The notes beneath the pieces are model-generated. The model worked only from the letters and a program-made list of their open reading frames with translations. It did not search any database and had not been told where the DNA came from. From positions 10,577,832 through 10,641,831 of the forward strand of contig CM119264.1 in NCBI GenBank assembly GCA_051294375.1: a DNA stretch of 64,000 nt. Direction: 5' to 3'. This stretch comes from Paraspadella gotoi (taxonomy: Eukaryota; Chaetognatha). This document shows, piece after piece, positions 35,634 to 48,455 of the stretch (the stretch's first letter is position 1; each line of letters opens with the position of its first letter). The translations under genes and the position numbers were made by a program.

Positions 35634-35706
35634 CATTTTTTCATTTTTTCATTTTTTCATTTTTTCATTTTTTCATTTTTTCATTTTTTCATTTTTTCAT
35701 TTTTTT
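35634..35706 (+). repeat. tcattttt octamer array
   Basis: Nine exact units of tcattttt in tandem. Confidence 0.95.
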
Positions 35707-35724
35707 ATTTTTTTAAATTTTTTT

Positions 35725-35825
35725 TATTTATTTTTTTATTTATTTATTTATTTATTTAATTTATTTATTTAATTTATTTTATTTATTTATTATTATTTAT
35801 TTATTTTATTATTTTTATTTTTTTT

Positions 35826-35857
<32 letters not shown>

Positions 35858-35945
35858 TTTTTCTTTCTTCTTTCTTTCTTTCTTTCTTTCTTTACTTTTT
35901 CGTTCTTTCTTTCTTTCTTTCTTTTTTTCTTTCTTTATTTCTTTC
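35725..35945 (+). repeat. TTTA then TTTC tetranucleotide tracts
   Basis: A (TTTA)n tract to about 35,820 followed directly by (TTTC)n to 35,945 with T-run interruptions. Confidence 0.95.
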
Positions 35946-36705
35946 CATTTTCGCCTCGATATTGAAAAAAAATTAATTGAATTTGAAATAAATTTTATAC
36001 GTACGTAAAAATGAAATTCTAATTCCATGTCTCTTGTCACAAGAGCAAGACAAATATTCAAAACAAGGAAATAAAAAATCTAAAAAAATTCGTTTGCGTT
36101 TTTAAGCTTCGTGCAGAACCCCCCCTGTTTAAATTGGCGCGAGAAGGAGACGTTGAGGTAAAATTAAACGTACAATTATAAATCTATATATAACGTTTGT
36201 GTTGGCAAGAAAACCGTTGAAGCGTAAATGGGTCGAACAAGGTCACGTCCATAGGTTCAGGTCGTCCGACGAACCGGTTCAAACATCTGGAAAAGAGGAT
36301 ATTTCCTCGTTTCTAACCAAAACTTTGAAAGAGAGAGAGGGGGCAGAGGGAAGAGAGAGAGAGAGAGGGAGAGGGAAAGGGAGGAAGGAAGGGAGGGAGA
36401 AAGCGATTGGGGCTGTGAGGGGAGGAGAGGAAAAAGGGAATAAAAAAACCCGAAAATATTTCTCCGAAAGGAAAAAGCAAATATTTACGACAAATATTTT
36501 CAAACCCTTTTTTTTTTCTAACGAGCAGAATCTCGGTTCGCGAAAACAAAACAAAAACGCTTTTAAAAAGACGACGAAGAAAAGGAGGACTTTAACGGGC
36601 CAACAAAAAGGTCGAATAAAGAAGAGACGAGCAGCGTCATCTATCGGCGAGTCATCTATTCAATCGTCATCGTAGACGTCGTCGAAGGAGAAAAAAAAAA
36701 AGGAA

Positions 36706-37159
36706 ATGGACGCAAACGGAGAAGACGACCTCGTCGCGGACGAAGCGATGGAGGTCGCGATCGAGAGACGCCGCGAAGCCGACAAAAACGACGCGGCCGA
36801 CAAGACGACAAAAAAGAAGAAGGACGCGAAGGGCAATAAAAACGACGTCAAGGGCGAAAGGAGAGAATTTCGAAGAAACGACGACGAAGACGAAAAGAAA
36901 AGAATTTTGAGAAAACGGGAAATCCTTGACGCGGCGAAGGAGAACGACGCCGTCGAAGACGTCGTCGTCGAGAAAAGCGATTCGACCTTCCCGTTCGACT
37001 CGCTCTCTGTCCGAGAGTTGGACGGACACGATTTCGAAGGGAAAGAAGAGAGAGGAGGATCGAAGCTCGTCGAGAGCGAGGTCAAGGACGACAACAACAA
37101 CAACGAGAGCCATTTCCGGGACCGAAACGGAGATTCGATCAAGAGGAAGGAAATAAAAG
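36706..37159 (+). CDS. Plus gene, exon 1: Lys/Asp/Glu-rich
   Basis: ATG in a fair context (ggaaatgg) opens 151 codons ending at a strong donor (aaaag|gtgaga, 37,160). It starts MDANGEDDLVADEAMEVAIE and is rich in charged residues, with a SFPFDSLS-type less charged patch. An in-frame stop lies at 36,673-36,675. If that tag is instead an acceptor AG, the exon would begin at 36,676 and be internal. Confidence 0.6.
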
Positions 37160-38198
37160 GTGAGAAAACTGAACGAATTAGATTTTCTATACAGTTTCTT
37201 GTATTTCATTTTTAAATTAAACTTTACTATAGCAAAATTCCCCTCAACGTTCACAAATGACTGAAACGTTTAACTTTATCAACGTATTCACATTTATTCT
37301 ATACTTTACATATAAACAATGATTATGATCTAGCGAATTTATGCCTTATTACGAAATATGGCTGAACTCAGCCATTGCTACTGGCACTTTTTACATCGCA
37401 TGAGTTGAACATTATTTTTTTTAAAAATATGGATACATTAATCTACTTTTACTCGTGAGCTAAGTCCGCGGACCGCTGGCGTTCGATTCGTGGACCGACG
37501 TCATTCCTCGACCCTCACATCAATCAGAACCGCGGTTTCCCTTTCGCCCGCCTCGAAACCGGCACCTTCCTGGGGCGGCGCCGATTCTAGCGCAGTTGGC
37601 CTCAAGTTTTCCCGGCCGTCGCCGCGTCACCGCCATCCCGTCCCGCCGCTTTCACCGCTTTCGCCGCCGCTTTCGCCGCCGCTTTCGCCGCCGCTTCACC
37701 GCTTTCGCCGCCGCTTTTGCCGCCGCGCGCTTTCGCCGCCGCCCCTCCGTTTCCGTCCCCGCCGCCGTTTCGCCGCTATTCTCGACGCCGCCGTTCACGC
37801 CGCTTTGACACTTTTGCCGCTTTTGCCATTTTTCCGCCTTTGCACTTTTGCGCCGTCTGACCGATACCATCTCCACCGCCACCTCCGCCGCCAATGCCAC
37901 CCGCTATCTTCGCCTTCCTCCGCTCCTCACGCATTTTCTCCTCTTCCTTCCTCCGACGTCGATTCCGCTCCGCCACTCTCGCCTCCGCCAACTTTGCCCT
38001 CGTCCTCTTCAGGCTCAAATCCGCGATGTTGAACTTGTTGCGCGCCGCCTGGAGGAGGCGATAAGGAAGAGGGGGGGGGTTCTTCTTTTCACTTTCAACG
38101 GACCCGCTCTATTTCCATCAATTATGAATATTTAAAAGTTCAGCTTTTTTTCTTGCTCGTCCAAATTATCTCGTCGGTTTGCCTTTACATGTTTTGCT

Positions 38199-38281
<83 letters not shown>

Positions 38282-39004
38282 CCTGTATCTCCCTCTCGCG
38301 ACGCCTGGTGGCGGCCGAGATCGCCACGTAGGCGAGCGTCTCTGGGCAATGGTACTCCTCTCGGAGTTGGCGCACGGCGGCGTACTCCTCGCGAAGGATC
38401 TGTAGGTCATCTTGTAGACTGTCTCGGGATTCCTGCATTTTGGCGAGGGTGTCGGCCCTGGAATGACAGAGCGGGGACAGAGGCAAGGTTGGAAGAATGG
38501 CATAAGAGAGTGGGTGAGAGTCTTGATTGAAAGCTTGCAGGGCCCTGCTATGTTATCATCTCGTAAGTGCGATGGAGAGAGAACCTTGTTTATTTTTGCG
38601 GTTAGTTAAATTTTTAAGTTTTTTTTTTCTTATATTTTCGTTTTATTTTTCCGCTTATCGGTTTTTGTCTTTTTTTTTATTTCGTCGTCGTCGTCGTCGC
38701 AGTGCTGCCCTCTTCTGTCCTCGACTCAAAGCTCCGACCCATAGAATTCGGGATCAACGACGTTGGTTTTACGGTGGTCAGGTTGCGGAGCCTCGCGGCC
38801 GAACTAGGAATCTGTTTAACCTCGAACCGAGGATCTTTTTCTCTCCGAAATTTAAAGGGTGATTGGGTCGAGGGAAAGGGGCGCGGGGCGAGAAAAAAAA
38901 AACCAAGAGAAAACACTTTTCTCTTTGTTTTGTTTTTTAGTCCGACAAGTTTTTTTCTCCTCGAATAGAGACAAGAGAAAACTGACTGAGAGCTGCTTAG
39001 CATT

Positions 39005-39082
<78 letters not shown>

Positions 39083-42000
39083 CGATAAAAGGTAGGAAAA
39101 ATCAAAGAGAATTTGCATGGAGAATGAGATAACCTTCCGACGCGGAACAATTGGTACTTAAAGACGTAAATAACGTCGAACAGACTTAGAGACGAATAAA
39201 TGCATAACCAAGCGCGCGCGAAACGATACGGTTGATTTAATCCTAATTGGATCATCTCGAATGGAAATTTAAGTTTGGAATTTTCTATTTACGCGACGGT
39301 GGCCCTGATTCGCATTTCATATTTCCATCATGATGGGAATTTAACGTTCTTCCTTTTTCTACTCTTTCTTATTTGAGTCATTTCGTTTCATTATTGGTGG
39401 ACTGGTGAATGAGAACATGGTCCTATCGTGTTTTACGTTGTCCGGGTCTGAATTACCAAACTTTTTTTTTTTTTCATAATGTCGATCTTTCATTTAAATT
39501 TTCTTTTGAAAACTACTGGAGTGAATGACTCCGACCTGATTCTCATGTCCTTCTGAAGCCGCACGTTTTCCTTTTCGAAATGCCGGAGTCGCTTCTCCGC
39601 CCGACGGTAGTTGAAGATGGTGTCGTTCATGGTGGAGTGGATGCCCTTCAAGTCCGCGTCCATCGTCGCGTTTTCCCGGGAAAGTTTTTCGTTGTCAACC
39701 TGTAAAATTGGGAAGACGTTTCGAAATCACCGAACCGGGTAATTGTTTTCTCCGAAGGACGAACGACGTTAACGGCGACAGAGAGTGACAGCGCAATGTC
39801 ATGTTTCAATAACTGATTTTCCTCGGTAGTCAGTTCGATTCTGGATAAAGAAAACCTAATCATAAATATCTCGATTGTTTAAACACTTTTAGCAGGACTC
39901 TAAGAGCTACCCAACCCTTCCACCCCTCCCATCTCTCTCTCTCATCCCTCTCTCATCAGCCTCGGCCACCTGCGCTATCTCCAAGTCCATCTCGGTGAAC
40001 CCCTCCTTGTTGTCCCTCTTTCGCTGCAACAAATCCGCCATTTTGAGATTGGCGTGATTGAGGTTCTGATTAGAGAGGCGTAGGATTCCCTTCTTGGTTT
40101 TGGCCGAACCCACGTGTTCTTGGTGGACGCGGCGGAGACACTGGGCGTCGTAGTAGGGGCGCTTAACTGGAGTGGGGGGGAGGAAGGTAGTGGATTAGAT
40201 AAATTGCAAAATTTGGTTTTTAGTTTTTTCTTTCTATGGTTTTGGTTTTTCTATGCAATTAATAAGCCCCCATTCTATCGAAAGCCGACAGAATTTCTGC
40301 TCGATAACCTTTTTTTTTCCAAATTTTCATTTTTTATCGCGCCACGATTCCCATTTATCAAAATTTTCCGGTTTAAATCAATAAAAGAAGCAGCTGAGTT
40401 TCATTCGGCGAGTTCACTAATTTGGATAAAACGATGATAAATGATGGAAGACACATGATACAAGGGATACGTAGCTCTATTGTGTTTTCTCGTGGAGGTA
40501 CAATTTCAAAATTGAATCACTTTGAGAACTCGAAGCTCAATCGGTTCATTTTCTTCCACTGTGGCAACAACAACACGCGACCTTACCAGATCAAGAACTC
40601 TGGTCGAACTCTCTCTTTCTCTCTCACTCAATCGCCGACCGATCACCACGATCACCAAGGGTCATCAGTGACTATCTCCCGGCTATTTAATAATTGTAAA
40701 CAGACAACCTTACCTCTTATAAAATAAATGGATTTGAGATTTTGGTAACGAACTCCAATCACACGCACGACCTTTCATCTCACACTTGCACACTTGACGA
40801 TCGTCTCCACTGACTCACCCGCCTCCTCCTTGTCCAAGATCTGAGCGGCGACCTCTTGGGTGAGTCTGGCTCGTTGAGAGAAGTAGAAGCGAAACCGCTG
40901 CCTCTGCCCCTTGAGCTCCTTGGAGTGTTCCACGTGCTCTTGCCCGGTGTTCACCAGATTTCGCAATCTGCACTCCAGGTTACGAACTCGCTGTCGAGGG
41001 AAACGAGGGCGTGGTGTTGGGGAAAGAGTGGGATGGTCAATGTTGGGTGGTGGTGTCGTTGGGTCAATTGGTAATTTTATTGTATTGTATATGGTATTGT
41101 AAATGGTAAGATCTTATAATCGGTCTCAAGTTATTTGTTGTATATATATATGGTCTCGAGTAAAAAAAATAAATAAATTGAATGGATTTAAAATTTTTAT
41201 TAAAACTGAAGAGACAGTAATTATTGTTATGTGTTAGTGACAGAACCGTTCAATATAAGCAGTCCCTGATCTTCGGATCAGGCTGTAACACCGTGTTACA
41301 GGCGGGTTAAGCGCCCCGTCCCTCTTAACTGCTAGGCGACCACCGGGCTAGAACCCCGGAACTTTGGGTTGGGAGGCGAATGACTTGCCTCCGGCACCAA
41401 TGGCCGCGGATAATGGATTTTAGTCCACCATAAACTTTTCATTATTTTCATCATTAAAAAACATATTTTGCCAGCCAATTTTCGCCCTTTTCCTTTTCAA
41501 ATCGCGGCATCCTGCCTTGCTTTTAAATTTATCAAATGATTTTTAAAATATATTCAAATTTAAAAAAAAATCTTGTTTATAAATTTAAAAAAATATCGTT
41601 TATAATAACATGAGCGATGGCAAAACCTTATCACCGTGGAAACGAGCCGGAATGAAAAAAGTGTAACGCTCGGCCGTGACTCGAACGCTTCGCCGGCTCC
41701 GGCCTCATTTCCTGCCTTCGAGATTGGTTCCGACAAAAATGCACGTCTTGCGAAATAGAAAAAAGAAAATAAAAAGAAAATAAAAAGAAAATAAAAAAAA
41801 CCTTTTGGAATTCCTGCTTGAAAATTCTGATTTCCGTAGTGATGAACTCGACTTTGTACAGGAGCCTGTGGGGGGGGGGGAAGAGAGATGACCGGGATGA
41901 GAGGGAAGGAAAAAAAAAGTAAATATAATGTTATTTTTGGACAAATACTAAAATTTAATTTCGCGATTGAAAACAGCTTATTATGCTTAAGAAAAGGTAT

Positions 42001-42486
42001 CGTAATTTTTGTATGATTTGTTCACATTCTTTAGAATGCATTTTACATTTTAAGAAACCTAAAGGCCGAAAGCCCTCTCCATTTTCTCCATATGTCCGTG
42101 TGTCTCTTTATCCTTCGGCCCATCCTCGAAACGTCAGTTTCTCTGACATGTTCATAAAATGTCGCGACTTATTTTTCCCCATCGTTCGAACCTCTTCCTC
42201 TCCGCTCTCTTCGTTCTCGTCTCACGAGGTTATTGTTGCTCGAGTCATAAACTATGAAAACGTCAGCCGCCATTTTCTTTTCCTCTCGCGTCTCAAAGCC
42301 TTCGTGACGCGTCGCTCTTCTCATCTCCTTTTCTTTACACCTCCGTCGCTAGAGGCGCTCAATATGTTCACAATAATCTCTCCCCCCACCTCTTTCTTAT
42401 AGCGCTTAATTTTTTACTCACCACATGCTCGGCCCTGACTTACCATAACCGACACAATCCACCTTCGTTCGTTTCCATCTAGAATT

Positions 42487-42550
<64 letters not shown>

Positions 42551-43039
42551 GACCAGAAACTGAGTTTACATCTTTACGACCAAATTGTTTTCACGTTTTA
42601 TTTTCTTGGAGGATTGTTATGGAGGAAAAAGGAGAGAAAAAACTTATATGTCGCCCGTTCCAAACTTTATCGCAAGTCCATTCTTTTTATCACATTACCA
42701 TATAATAATTTTTCCTCTCACGTTTTTTTTTCACATCTTTATCTTTATCAATTTTAATTCGGTCCGGGGCTTCAACGATTTTTGTTGTTGTTGTTTTGTC
42801 AGCAAGAATATGAATAGTCGTCGTCGCCGTTGTTGTGGTCGTAATTATCGTCATTATTGTCGTTGCCGTCGTCATCGTCCTTATTTTCTTCTTTCCGCCT
42901 GGGGTTGTTCTTCTTGTTGTTGTTGTTCTTTGTTACGTCAATCAACTTTTTTTTTCTCCGCTTATAGTTATACTCCCATTCCTTGTTATTCAGCATATAT
43001 TTTTCATCAAGGGTGAATATCCTTTTAACAAGCAGAGAT

Positions 43040-43080
<41 letters not shown>

Positions 43081-46000
43081 AGAGAGAGAAAGAGAGAGAG
43101 CGAGAAAGAGAGAGAGAGTTCTCGGAAATTGTGAGGAGGCTCACCAGCCGGCAGCCACCCTTTCCCTTTCCTACCAGTGCCAACCTTTCGCTTTCCGACG
43201 TGATGCGTTTTCATTTCCTCATGAACACCGGTCTTTACCCTCTCGCCCTCTTTAACAGCCTTTAATTAGTCTATTATACGCCATTAGTCTCACTCTTTAT
43301 CGACAAACAACATCTGTCACAACTCACAAGCCAGGAATACTTTCCGAAATTATCACCAACAAGTAATTCCATTCAGCCCAGCTCCAATTTCCTCCAGCCC
43401 TCAATCCATTCACCCGGGGCGTCGTCCCCCTTCCAATTTTCATAATCATCTTCCTCGACGTTATCCTCCCGTTTTTCTTGTTCTGCCATTTATCTCCTTC
43501 ATAATTCACATCGATTCACGGCGACGTCGACGCCTTTTTTTTTCACAACTCGCGCCGGAACTTCCGTTTTTAAAATTAAGACATAATTTGCAAATAAAGT
43601 GAGGCTTGTAGAAAACAAATGATCAGTCTAATGGTCGTTGAGAAGTTGCCATTCGTTGTTTACGTCACGCGCCGGAATTTCAAATTTGCTACGTCGAACT
43701 TTCGCTCTGTTTCGGATTCTACAAAATGGCGACTTCACCTTCCATCACTTTCAACGGTGATAACAATTACACATGATTTGGTCTATTGCAATGAAATGTC
43801 TTCATGAGGATTTACGAAATTATTATTAAATTATTATTTATCAAAATTATAAGTATTTTCTTTAGTTTTACTTTTTCCGTATCAGGACATCGACCTTCAT
43901 TCCTTTTAAATTAATATCAGTTGGTGCTGACTTCGCAGATTTTCCATCTCATTTCGCAAAACACTTCATTTCTCTTTGGTTTCATTACGGGTCTTTTTTC
44001 CTCTTTTCAATTTCCAACTGGTATTTTTCCCGCCGTATCTACGTTGGCTTCGGATACTGGACTTGGCCCAAAAGATAAATCAAGAAAGTCATAATAAAAA
44101 TAGTCAAGTTTGAAAGAGAGTTCAAACAAATATCAGACTTATCAGCTCTCCATTAGCTTTATGAAGTTTATCCCACTTAAAATATACAGATATGGTCCAC
44201 ATCCGCCGGAATAACCCTGTCTCGCCAGGTTGCCAAGAGAAATCCCGATCGCCATGACCATTCATCACGTGAGTCGCCCGAGCGGCGTTCCCGTCCCCAC
44301 TCACGGGCACAAGAGGGCGTGGCTCTTCTTAATGGGTCTCGCCAGCGAAGCTAATTGAGTTCGAGAAGTCGCGAAGGTGGTAATCTGTTGGGACTCGTAG
44401 TAAACTCGAAGTGATTAGAACAAAATTATATTAAGAAGGAGAGTAAATGTAATAACGTTGGCTTTGCGAGCACTGAAAGATTCCCGATAGTACCATGCGT
44501 AGTTATGACTTATGAGATAATGTACAACAGGAGAACTGTCTAAATCATATTCCAGGTAGCTTTTCAGTTCAATAAATCTGAGCAAAGAGTGAGGAATTGA
44601 GTTAAAAATTTGTCTTTGACCAAGTTGTTTGGCTCAGTCAGAGGGAGGGGTGATTATATTAAATCAATTTCGTCCCCTGCCTCATCTTTTTCATATTCGT
44701 CGTCCAGCTCCCGCGAGTGCCCGAGTTCCCGGGAACTCTTTTCTTTCAGACTAAAAGATCAAGGATACCTCACCTCACCTCACCTCGACTGTCGCTTCTA
44801 GTTTCTTTTTTTTTTTTGAGGGGGGGGGGAGGTAGGGAACGAGGCGAGAGGGAACAAGCAACAGTTGCCTCCAGCGTGAAGAAGGGGGCAAGAAATCCTC
44901 GTCACCGCTTTGTATTGCCCTTTGCTCATCGTTATATTTACATTTTCTGATGAATAAATTTTTTACATCTAATTTTTAATAAGGCAAAACTTATCTAGAA
45001 CTTTTTTTTTTTGTCAATCCGTTGATTTGTCGATTTAGTCGGTCTTCTTGCTTCCCCCCCCCGCAAACTTGAGTTGAAGAGCCGTCGAGATACGATCCGA
45101 CGTCATCGTCGCCGCCGAAGACATCAACGTCGTTTTGGATCGTAAGGAGAGTCTCCCCATCTGCGGCACGTCTTCCTCCCTGTGCGCTTCTCTGAGGAGA
45201 ATCATAAATCACCGAATTTAAAAACGCGAATGACAATATCGGTCGTCTAATAAAGACAATATAGACAATTCCTAATACTCTATTTGTCTCGATTAATTCA
45301 AATTGAACTTAAGAAAATTTTTTTTTTGTTCGAAATTGACGTGAAATGAGATAAGAGACGTCAATTTCGGTACAATTTCGTGACAAGTTTCGGTTAAAAG
45401 TTCAAAATTCAACTTGTTAAAAAAGGAAAAAAAAGTTCAACTACCAGTCCAACATCCCTTTATTAATGATTTACTTTGTGGTGAATGAAAATAGGGCCAA
45501 GTAATAATATTATAACCTATAGATATTGACAAGCTTGAAATGTGACAACGCGCTCAACCTGATCTTCACGAAAGTGTTCGTCCCCGGCGCGTTTTTCTTG
45601 AGTTCGTCTTGATGAATGACCTCAGTCGTGATGTAGAACGGGGCCATCTCTTCGATCTCCTTCTTCTCCTCCACACGAAGCGTCCCTGGGCCGCAAAGTG
45701 GGCGTGGCGAGTTAAGCGCTGACGCCAATAATCGTGCCAATCGAGTTGGTTGTTAACTCAACAATCTCTTCCAATTACTTTTTCTGGATCCCAAAACATT
45801 ATCCACGTTTCTCTAATCCATGCTCGCCTTGAAATCGCTGCCAACTACTCTCCAAAAACCAGAGCTTCGTCTTTAAACTATCCGTTTCCCTGAGGACTTC
45901 GGCGATTTCTGCCTCCAATTTCTGTTTCCTTTGCTCAGGAGAAATGAGTTGACTGTCTCTCGAGTGGGTGGAGCCTGAGAAGGAGAGGGTAGGATTCAGC

Positions 46001-48419
46001 GGGGCAGAGAATAGAACTATGGTGATCACTGATCAGTGATCACAGTTTACTCACCGGTCCATTCACCGTCCAATCGCCTCCCCTCCACTAACCTTCGCTT
46101 TGCTCTTCCTCCTCCTCTTCCTCATCCTCGAGTTCTGCGGAATAACACGTATTATTAAATCAATCATAAAATGAATTATTTATTTAATTAATTATTTAAT
46201 TTATTAAATAAGCAAAACGAATGAACGCGTTTTTTCGTAATCGTTGTCGCTTACCCATCATATGTACTGCTAAGTTAATGTTTGTTTGTTTTTTTATTAA
46301 CGTTACCCGATTCCTCGGTCGGTGAAGACTCTGTGTCCGCCATTTTTTTTCCGCTGAAACTTTTTTCTTATAGGAGAAAATTCAAATTTTTTACTGAAGA
46401 CTACGAAAATTACTATAAACTGATCATCTTTTTAATACTTTATTTTTTTCCCGTTATTCTAGAAAATAATCTTTAAGAGATCGAAATAGAATGAATATTC
46501 AAGTAGTGAGAAGTCGTGTAGTAATTAGATTGAAAAAAATAATTGTATTATCGCTTTTTAAAAAAAGTAACCGAACTATAACTTGTTCGCAGCGATGTTT
46601 ACTAATGTTTACTAATGTTTACTTCGGTTAAAAATATTTTTACAGTTTTTTTTTTTCATTGGGAGTCTCGAATGGAAAAGCTCGTTGGAAAGAATCGCTT
46701 GCAATGAATGTTCAATCAGATTTTAAGATTACCGCCCGAATTACAAAAATAACAAAGATAATAAAAGCTACTTCGGAAACAAAAGAATAGGAATATTCCC
46801 TTCCGAATTTATTAATATATTAAGTTCTCGTCGACCCTTGTTCGGATTCCCCGCGAGGCATTGATGCCGGATCTTCTGAATGAGGATTTGTTTTCATCTT
46901 TTATCCTGAGTTCTTTCCGTTTTATCTCTTTTTCCTCCAGAGGTCGAATGAATAAGAGATCACGGTTTTTTCTCGAGTCCAAAAATAACCGAACTCTACC
47001 TTTATCTTAGCACTAATCATTGAATAATCAGTGAACACTTATCAGTTGATCACTGATATTAGAGGGATTGGGGATATCAGGGTCATTAATTGACCAGTAT
47101 GGTAACAGTCGGGTTGCCTGTGATGCCCATTGGGATGGGGCATCTCACTGTTGGTTTTGGGGGCTTCCGACACTCAGTGACGCCTCCTGTCACTGGCGCG
47201 GTCCCATAGGACAGTCGTTAGGACTGTAAATCGAACACAACGCTTGGGATGGAGTGTTGCCCCTCTCAGCCAATGGGATTGGCTGAATGAAGGTGGATGT
47301 GAGGCGGTGTGAATATATCGCCCCACCAGTTTCTAATTTCATTAAGTTTTTAAAACAATAAAACTCCATTGGTTGTTTCATATTCGAACGAAACATTTTT
47401 TCTCTTTTCCCGCAGTTTTTCCCGCTACGATCGAGTGCTGTGTGGATGAGATCGACCCCTGGTGTCGCAACCTCGCTTGCCGCAGACTACGGGGGCTCAT
47501 GGAGGCGGAGGAATTGATGACAAAGACGACGACGACGACGACGAATAAAAAAAAAACGAAACCAACAAAGAAAAATCAAAAATCTCAAAACTCAAATGAA
47601 TCGGAAACGAAAATCGAGTCGATGATTAAAGAAACTGAATCTTCGTTTTCGGCGCCGCCGACATCGCTTCCGACATCGCCTCCGACATCACAGCCGCCGA
47701 CGCCGCCGCCAATGCCGCCGCCGCTCCCTCCGTCGCTCCCATCATCTGAAAACGATTTCAAACAAAATTGGATTTCTGTTTTGACAGAAAAAACTGAGGG
47801 ATTAGGTTTCGAAGAAAAATCTTTGTCGCAATCTTCGTCGGAAATGCGAGAAGAAAAAACCCAGACGATGATGACGACGATCTCGACGTGTGACACGAGG
47901 GCGACGATGACAACGACTTCATTGTCGTCGGTGCCAATTACGTCACAGGCATTTACTACTGCCTCTCTGCGGTTGGGCGGGTAAATTGCTGGCTCCTTTT
48001 GAAGTGAAGTTGCCTTGATATATCGTGTCACTTGTGTATTAAAAAAGAACCTTTCAGCGATGTTGATTGGGGTTGAGTTGATAAATATTTTGCGTGAATG
48101 TACTTAAAAACGTTTTATAACACATAGATATTGTTTGTCGACGTTCATTTGTTCAATCTTCTCCCCCTTATAGTATATATAGTGTTATACGTGGATTATC
48201 TATTCCAATTACAGTCAAGTAAACCTGGACGAAACCAAAGAAAGAGAAGAAGAAGAAGGAGGCGGGGTGGCGCCACCGTCCACTTCGTCCGCGTCGCCGT
48301 CGTCAGCGTCAAAGGAATCGGAATCGAGGCTTCTGACGGAGACGGAGGCGGAGGCGTTGAGATCGACCCTGGCGAGAACTCAAATCATCAAAGACTGTCA
48401 ACGCATCCTTGAGGATTTA

Positions 48420-48455
<36 letters not shown>

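Larger units (their letters stand above)
34000..36660. other. Microsatellite-rich stretch without supported gene
   Basis: Dominated by CT, GA, GAAATAAA, TCATTTTT, TTTA and TTTC tracts. A frame at 36,199-36,340 reads as mixed coding-like sequence (contains KRKWVEQGHVHRF) but has no convincing splice sites or start. Confidence 0.4.
41866..45068 (-). other. 3.2 kb intron of the CCDC96/113-like gene
   Basis: Contains a CT tract (42,489-42,546), a GA tract (43,029-43,118), triplet-rich sequence near 42,800-42,930 and unique sequence at 43.1-45.0 kb. The open plus-strand frames at 41,983-42,402 and 42,585-43,016 lack splice or domain support. No further exon is needed to keep phase. Confidence 0.5.
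37160..47415 (+). other. Putative 10.3 kb intron hosting an antisense gene
   Basis: If exons 1 and 2 belong to one gene, this GT-AG intron contains the full minus-strand coiled-coil gene (37,776-46,343) and a SINE-like copy near its 3' end. The phase match (1 to 1) would occur by chance one time in three. Confidence 0.4.

Noticed and set aside
37490-38032. 180-codon Pro/Arg-rich ORF on the plus strand
   Set aside because: It is the shadow of terminal exon 11 of the minus-strand coiled-coil gene, which has a matching acceptor, phase and family similarity.
39790-39850. Coiled-coil-like frame IELTTEENQLLKHD on the minus strand after a good acceptor
   Set aside because: It lies between exons 8 and 9, but the phase does not fit either neighbour and no donor follows. 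The exon 8 to 9 join already aligns to the family without a gap.
41983-42402. 139-codon plus-strand ORF
   Set aside because: It lies in an intron of the minus-strand gene and has no domain, splice sites or repeat-free conservation evidence.
42585-43016. 143-codon plus-strand ORF with Cys/His-rich part
   Set aside because: The Cys and Arg residues come from tgt/cgt triplet-rich DNA; it is intronic and lacks a spaced metal-binding pattern.
47585-48031. 148-codon minus-strand ORF with Gly/Val-rich tract
   Set aside because: It is the shadow of plus-gene exon 2, which has both splice sites and matching phases.
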